DNA of 64,000 bases from Mesorhizobium sp. WSM3862 (lineage in GTDB: Bacteria > Pseudomonadota > Alphaproteobacteria > Rhizobiales > Rhizobiaceae): positions 804,733-868,732 of the forward strand of contig NZ_NSGE01000001.1 in the NCBI RefSeq assembly GCF_002294985.1, in the 5' to 3' direction. A program made the translations under genes and the position numbers. How positions within the stretch are numbered: the stretch's first letter is position 1; each line of letters begins with the position of its first letter. This document shows, in pieces, positions 59,659-64,000 of this stretch. Below the pieces are notes generated by a model. The model was not told the DNA's origin and ran no database searches. It saw nothing but the letters and a program-made list of their open reading frames with translations.

Positions 59659-60552
59659 ATGACCGAAACTCTCCTTGTCACCGGCGCTTCCGGCCATCTC
59701 GGCCGCGCCGTGATCAACCATCTGCTCGATGCGCAGAAAGTCGCGCCGGCAAATATCATCGCAACCACGCGCAATCCCGAAAATCTCGGCGACCTGGCAG
59801 TCCTCGGAATTGTCGTCAGGCCGGCCGATTTCGACGATCCGGCCTCGCTGGAGCGCGCGTTCAAAGGCGCCGACCGAGTGCTGATCGTCTCGACCGGTGA
59901 GCTCGACCTGAAGAGCGACCGGCGCCTCAAGCAGCATCAGGCCGCGGTGGCCGCAGCCAAGGCGGCAAGCGTCTCGCACCTCCTCTACACCTCGATGCCC
60001 AATCCCGAGCCGGTCTCGCCGGTGCTGTTTGCCGGCGACCACTACGGCACCGAGCAGGCCATCAAGGCGAGCGGCATTCCCTACACCATCTTCCGCAACG
60101 GCTGGTACCAGGAGAACCTTTTCATGGCGCTGCCGCACGCCATTTCGTCGGGCAAGTGGTACACGTCGGCCGGCGACGGGCGGATCGCGCACGCCGCGCG
60201 CGACGACATGGCCGCCGCGATCGCCGCGAGCCTCGCTTCCGGCTCGACGGAGCCCCGCGTCTACACGCTGACCGGCCCGCATGCCTACACGACGAACGAA
60301 ATTGCCGCTCTGGTGAGCGAAGTCACCGGCAAGCCGCTGGAGGTTATCCAATTGCCTGACGAGGCTTTGACCGAGGGCGTCAAGGCGGCCGGCCTTCCCG
60401 AGGACTTTGCGCGCATTGTCGTATCCTTCGACGCCAACACACGCTCCGGCCGTATCGGCATGGTGACCGACGCTATCGAGACGTTGTCGGGCCGCAAGCC
60501 GAAGACGCTGAAGCAGTTCCTGGAAGGGAACAAGGCCGCACTGCTTGGCTGA
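59659..60552 (+). CDS. NmrA/QorB-like NAD(P)H-dependent quinone reductase
   Basis: A 297-residue atypical short-chain dehydrogenase of the NmrA/QorB type: VTGASGHLGRAVINHL dinucleotide motif, LLYTSMPNPEPVSP and a GIPYTIFRNGWYQENL segment. It is not the medium-chain QOR. The ATG at 59659 has AGGAA six bases upstream. The HxlR neighbour and the shared operator suggest that quinone or electrophile stress induces it. Confidence 0.88.
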   Translation: MTETLLVTGASGHLGRAVINHLLDAQKVAPANIIATTRNPENLGDLAVLGIVVRPADFDDPASLERAFKGADRVLIVSTGELDLKSDRRLKQHQAAVAAAKAASVSHLLYTSMPNPEPVSPVLFAGDHYGTEQAIKASGIPYTIFRNGWYQENLFMALPHAISSGKWYTSAGDGRIAHAARDDMAAAIAASLASGSTEPRVYTLTGPHAYTTNEIAALVSEVTGKPLEVIQLPDEALTEGVKAAGLPEDFARIVVSFDANTRSGRIGMVTDAIETLSGRKPKTLKQFLEGNKAALLG

Positions 60553-60586
60553 ACCGTTGCGCCTGGGAGGTACCCTCCCGGGCGCG

Positions 60587-61627
60587 TCACCTCGACTTTT
60601 TGAGCAATCCGAGCCGGACCAAGCTTTCGCCGGTGGCGACGAGCGCTTCTTCGCGCGATCGCGGCGCCCAGCCGAGCATGCGCATGGCCTTGGCCCCGGT
60701 TGCGTTCCTGGCCTTGCCCAATTCCGTCACGATCTGAGCCGCTTGCCCGTCGAACAGTCCGACGGTCCGGACCAGCCAGTCCGGCAGCATTCTCGTCGTA
60801 ACGCGCGACGCAACGCTGCCCAGCCGCGATTTCAACGTTTGTGCGATCGCCAGCGTCGTCATGAAATCGCCGCTGATGGCGAGGAACCGCTCCCCCTTGG
60901 CGGCGGGACTGCTCATGGCGCGCAGATGCAGATCCGCCACGTCCCGCACATCGACCACACCGAACACCATGCGCGGCAGACCAGGCATCTCGCCGTCCAG
61001 CAAGCGCTTGATGAAGTCCGTCGAGGTCGAATGATCCGGCCCCAGGACCGGTCCAAATATCCCGACCGGATTGACGACCGTCAGTTCCAGCGCTCCGCCC
61101 TGGCTGGCAAGGAAATCCCAGGCCGCACGTTCCGCCAGCGTTTTCGACTGCACATAGGCGCTCACCTTGGCCGCCAGGTTGGTCCAGTTCTCTTCCGTGA
61201 ACGGACTGCCCGGAATTGGCGTCTGGCCATAGCCGATGGCCGCAAAGGACGAAGTGAGCACCACTCGTTTGACGCCGGCATCGCGCGCGGCCCGCAGCAC
61301 ACGCAGCGCACCCTCGCGCGCAGGAACGATCAGATCGTCCTCGTGTTTCGGCACGCCCGGCGGGAACGGCGAGGCGACATGAAGAACGTACTGGCATCCC
61401 GCGACCGCTTCCGGCCAGCCGGCGTCTGTCGTCAGATCGGCGTAGGCGAAGGAAAGCGCATCGCCCGGCTCGGCACCGCCGACCCTCAGCATGGCGAGAA
61501 CATCGGCTTGGCGCTTGGCGGATCGCACTGTTGTGCGGACGCGGTAGCCTGCCTGCAACAGGGCTAGAACGCAGTGCGCGCCGAGGAACCCGGAGCCGCC
61601 GGTAACGAGCACCAACTCACCCCCCAT
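60587..61627 (-). CDS. NAD-dependent epimerase/dihydroflavonol-reductase-like protein
   Basis: A 346-residue extended short-chain dehydrogenase: LVTGGSGFLGAHCVLALLQ, then VLTSSFAAIGYGQ, and the catalytic Tyr-Lys pair in YVQSKTLAE, with NPVGIFGPVLGP after it. It resembles dihydroflavonol-4-reductase and aldehyde reductase relatives; the substrate is unknown. The ATG at 61627 has GGAGG five bases upstream; a GTG at 61633 is an alternative. It ends 34 bases from the convergent qorB-like gene. Confidence 0.86.
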   Translation of the reverse strand: MGGELVLVTGGSGFLGAHCVLALLQAGYRVRTTVRSAKRQADVLAMLRVGGAEPGDALSFAYADLTTDAGWPEAVAGCQYVLHVASPFPPGVPKHEDDLIVPAREGALRVLRAARDAGVKRVVLTSSFAAIGYGQTPIPGSPFTEENWTNLAAKVSAYVQSKTLAERAAWDFLASQGGALELTVVNPVGIFGPVLGPDHSTSTDFIKRLLDGEMPGLPRMVFGVVDVRDVADLHLRAMSSPAAKGERFLAISGDFMTTLAIAQTLKSRLGSVASRVTTRMLPDWLVRTVGLFDGQAAQIVTELGKARNATGAKAMRMLGWAPRSREEALVATGESLVRLGLLKKSR

Positions 61628-61662
61628 TCCCACCTCCCCACCCCTTTAGGCGTTGCAGTCCC

Positions 61663-63579
61663 TCAAATGGCGACCTGAGTGCCGATCTCGACCACGCGCC
61701 CGGTGGGGATCTGGAAATACTCTGTCGCATCGGCCGCCGTCTTCGCAAGGCCGATGAACAGCCTGTCCTGCCAGATCGGCATGCCGGAATTGGGCGAGGC
61801 CTTCAGCGAGCGCCGCGACAGGAAGAAGGACGTCGTCATGATGTCGAACTTCCATCCCTGCTTGCGGCAGATCGCCAGCGCGCGCGGAATATTCGGCTGC
61901 TCCATGTAGCCGAAGGTCAGCGTGACCCGCATGAAGAGCTCGTTGACCGTCTCCATCTTCACTCGCTCGCTATCCGGCACCACCGGCTGCGGTGCGGTCA
62001 CCACGGAAAGAATGACATTCTTCTCATGCAGCACCTTATAGTGCTTCAGGCTGTGCATGAGCGCGGTCGGCGCGCTCAGCGGATCGCTGGTCAGGAACAC
62101 GGCGGTGCCGGACACCAGCTGCGGCTTTTTCTTCAAAAGGTTCGCCGCCAGGAAGTCGAGCGGGATCTCGTTGCGTCGCGTCTTGTCGAACAGGTAGCGG
62201 CTGCCGCGCACCCAGGTCCACATGCCGAGGATGATGGCGAAAGCCACGGCGAGCGACGCCCAGCCGCCTTCGAAGACCTTGACGATGTTGGAGGCAAAGA
62301 AGCCGACATCGATGGAGGCAAACAGAGCCGTTAACGACACCGCGACCCAGAGCTGCCACTTCCAGATACGGGTCATGACGACGAAGAGGAGCACCGTCGT
62401 CACCAGCATATTGCCGGTCACCGAGATCCCGTAGGCCGAGGCAAGTCTGCTGGACGCGCCGAAACCGACCACCAGAAGCATCACCACCAGCGCCAGCAGC
62501 ATGTTGACGCGCGGCATGTAGATCTGGCCCGACTGTTTTTCGGACGTATGCAGGATCTCCAGCCGCGGCAGCATGTTGAGCTGCACCGCCTGCCTGGTCA
62601 GCGAAAAGGCACCGGAGATCACCGCCTGGCTGGCGATAACGGTCGCTGCCGTCGCCAGAATCACCATCGGGATCAGCGCCCAGCCTTCATTCATCTCGAA
62701 AAACGGATGGCCGACGACACCGTTCTTGGCGAGCACGAAAGCGCCCTGCCCGGCATAGTTCAACAGCAGGCAGGGAAATACGATCGCCAGCCATGCCAGC
62801 ACGATCGGCTTGCGCCCGAAATGGCCGAGGTCGGCGTAGAGTGCCTCCGCGCCGGTGACGGCCAGGAAAATGGCGCCGATCGTGACAAAGGCCACGTCCG
62901 GCGAATGGATCAGGAAGGCGACGATGTAGTGCGGGCTGATCGCCCAGAGGATTTCAGGATCGGCAATGATGTGGTTCAGCCCGGACAGGCCGATGGCGAG
63001 GAACCACACGGCGGTGATCGGCCCGAAGATCAAGGCAACACCACCTGTGCCGAACCGCTGCACCGCAAACAGAATGGCCAAGATGAGCAGCGTCAGCGGC
63101 ACCACATAAGGCTGAAAGGCGGGTGTCACGACATTCATGCCTTCGACGGCCGAAAGCACGGAGATGGCCGGGGTGATCACGGCGTCGCCAAAGAAAAGCG
63201 AGGCGCCGGCGATGCCGATGGCCAGGATGATCGCCGAACGCGTCGCGAAAGTGCTGCGCGCCAGCGCCATCAGCGAGAGCACGCCGCCTTCGCCACGGTT
63301 GTCGGCGCGCAGCACGAACATGATGTATTTGATCGTGACGATGATCGTCAGCGACCAGATGATCAGCGACAGCACGCCAAGAATATCGCCGCGATCGGCG
63401 ACCTCACCGCGCGAGGAAGCAACGAGCGCCTCGCGGAACGCGTAGATCGGGCTGGTGCCGATATCACCATAGACGACACCCAGCGCGCCCAGCATCAGCA
63501 CCTTGGTGCTGTGCTGCTCTATCTCCGGATGCCCCGTTTGCTCGACGGGTTCTGCCTCAGCACCATTGGCAAGGGCCAT
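61663..63579 (-). CDS. kup: Kup family potassium transporter, first copy
   Basis: A 638-residue K+:H+ symporter of the inner membrane. It has twelve predicted helices with [16 protein letters not shown] and [19 protein letters not shown] in the N-terminal half, a [12 protein letters not shown] loop and a cytoplasmic C-terminal domain (about 480-638). The last 90 codons are almost identical in DNA to the second copy starting upstream at 63728. The ATG at 63579 begins [11 protein letters not shown]. Rhizobia often carry two kup genes. Confidence 0.95.
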   Translation of the reverse strand: MALANGAEAEPVEQTGHPEIEQHSTKVLMLGALGVVYGDIGTSPIYAFREALVASSRGEVADRGDILGVLSLIIWSLTIIVTIKYIMFVLRADNRGEGGVLSLMALARSTFATRSAIILAIGIAGASLFFGDAVITPAISVLSAVEGMNVVTPAFQPYVVPLTLLILAILFAVQRFGTGGVALIFGPITAVWFLAIGLSGLNHIIADPEILWAISPHYIVAFLIHSPDVAFVTIGAIFLAVTGAEALYADLGHFGRKPIVLAWLAIVFPCLLLNYAGQGAFVLAKNGVVGHPFFEMNEGWALIPMVILATAATVIASQAVISGAFSLTRQAVQLNMLPRLEILHTSEKQSGQIYMPRVNMLLALVVMLLVVGFGASSRLASAYGISVTGNMLVTTVLLFVVMTRIWKWQLWVAVSLTALFASIDVGFFASNIVKVFEGGWASLAVAFAIILGMWTWVRGSRYLFDKTRRNEIPLDFLAANLLKKKPQLVSGTAVFLTSDPLSAPTALMHSLKHYKVLHEKNVILSVVTAPQPVVPDSERVKMETVNELFMRVTLTFGYMEQPNIPRALAICRKQGWKFDIMTTSFFLSRRSLKASPNSGMPIWQDRLFIGLAKTAADATEYFQIPTGRVVEIGTQVAI

Positions 63580-63727
63580 GACGACACTCCGATAAAATGC
63601 GCGGTGCTCTACGCTTGCTGCAGTGCAATATCAAGTGCCCTGGCGTTAGGGCTCCCATACCGCCAGTGCAAGGCTCGACCTGCAGAGGTCCATTCAAATC
63701 TATGGCACAATGTGGATGCTTGAAGGG

Positions 63728-64000
63728 TCAGATCGCGACCTGAGTGCCGATCTCGACCACGCGCCCGGTGGGGATCTGGAAATACTCTGTCGCATCCGCC
63801 GCCGTCTTCGCAAGGCCGATGAACAGCCTGTCTTGCCAGATCGGCATGCCGGAATTGGGCGAGGCCTTCAGCGAGCGCCGCGACAGGAAGAAGGACGTCG
63901 TCATGATGTCGAACTTCCATCCCTGCTTGCGGCAGATCGCCAGCGCGCGCGGAATATTCGGCTGCTCCATGTAGCCGAAGGTCAGCGTGACCCGCATGAA
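63728..64000 (-). CDS. kup: Kup family potassium transporter, second copy, partial
   Basis: The 3' end (about 91 codons) of another kup gene, reading on past the window edge. The visible protein segment ([15 protein letters not shown] ... [18 protein letters not shown]) is identical to the C-terminus of the first copy, with only two base differences seen in about 260. The stop is TGA at 63728. A tandem duplication or recent gene conversion is the simplest explanation. Confidence 0.93.
   Translation of the reverse strand, partial: FMRVTLTFGYMEQPNIPRALAICRKQGWKFDIMTTSFFLSRRSLKASPNSGMPIWQDRLFIGLAKTAADATEYFQIPTGRVVEIGTQVAI

Overview
The window is GC-rich chromosomal DNA of an alphaproteobacterium. 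Most likely it is a Rhizobiales member close to Mesorhizobium. The supporting features are a complete 14-subunit nuo operon carrying rhizobial-type extensions, an aerobic (CobG-type) cobalamin operon behind a B12 riboswitch, a short prolyl-tRNA synthetase without the editing insertion, an alphaproteobacterial LexA box (GTTC-N7-GTTC), an EcfG-type stress promoter, DUF1467 and BA14K family proteins, and palindromic repeats of a kind I associate with Mesorhizobium. The species assignment is inference; no 16S gene is present.

Layout. 1-5.4 kb: ppc (start lies before the window), tRNA-Leu(GAG), lipB, a SRPBCC-M50 membrane protease fusion, and a 28-residue membrane peptide directly behind a LexA box. 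5.6-12.8 kb (minus strand): lolD, lolC, proS, a 577-base gap holding a possible small RNA, a DUF1467 protein, methylmalonyl-CoA epimerase, RNase J and birA. 12.8-28.7 kb (minus): nuoN back to nuoA, the whole of complex I, transcribed from nuoA towards birA and rnj, with one extra gene between nuoF and nuoG that shares a helix-hairpin-helix module with the extended C-terminus of NuoE. 29.1-30.3 kb: a YcaQ-type DNA glycosylase.

30.3-46.2 kb (plus): promoter, cobalamin riboswitch, then DUF1636 protein, cobW, cobN, cobG, cobH, cobI, cobJ, (cobK on the opposite strand), cobL, cobE, cobM, cobA, cobB, cobS/cobV and cobT/cobU. Many neighbours are joined by ATGA or GTGA stop/start overlaps. The set covers most of uroporphyrinogen III to cobyrinate a,c-diamide, plus lower-ligand assembly. 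cobF, the CobST chelatase subunits, cobO, cobQ, cobC/cobD and cobP are not in the window. Three perfect or near-perfect palindromic elements are inserted in frame in cobN (two) and cobG (one).

46.3-64 kb: a small secreted protein, tRNA-Lys(CTT), a PhzF-like enzyme, a MacAB-like efflux set, a NUDIX hydrolase with an EEP nuclease/phosphatase-fold protein, a BA14K-like protein behind an EcfG-type promoter, a PilZ protein, ilvC, a TetR regulator, a MarR regulator divergent from a Rieske ferredoxin plus GST pair with three operator copies, an FAD monooxygenase, an HxlR regulator divergent from a QorB-like reductase, an NAD-dependent reductase, and two tandem kup potassium transporters, the second cut by the window end.

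The best leads are the SOS-controlled 28-residue membrane peptide (a SidA-like cell-division inhibitor by analogy) and the protein-coding palindromic elements in cobN and cobG. No CRISPR array, prophage or insertion sequence was seen.
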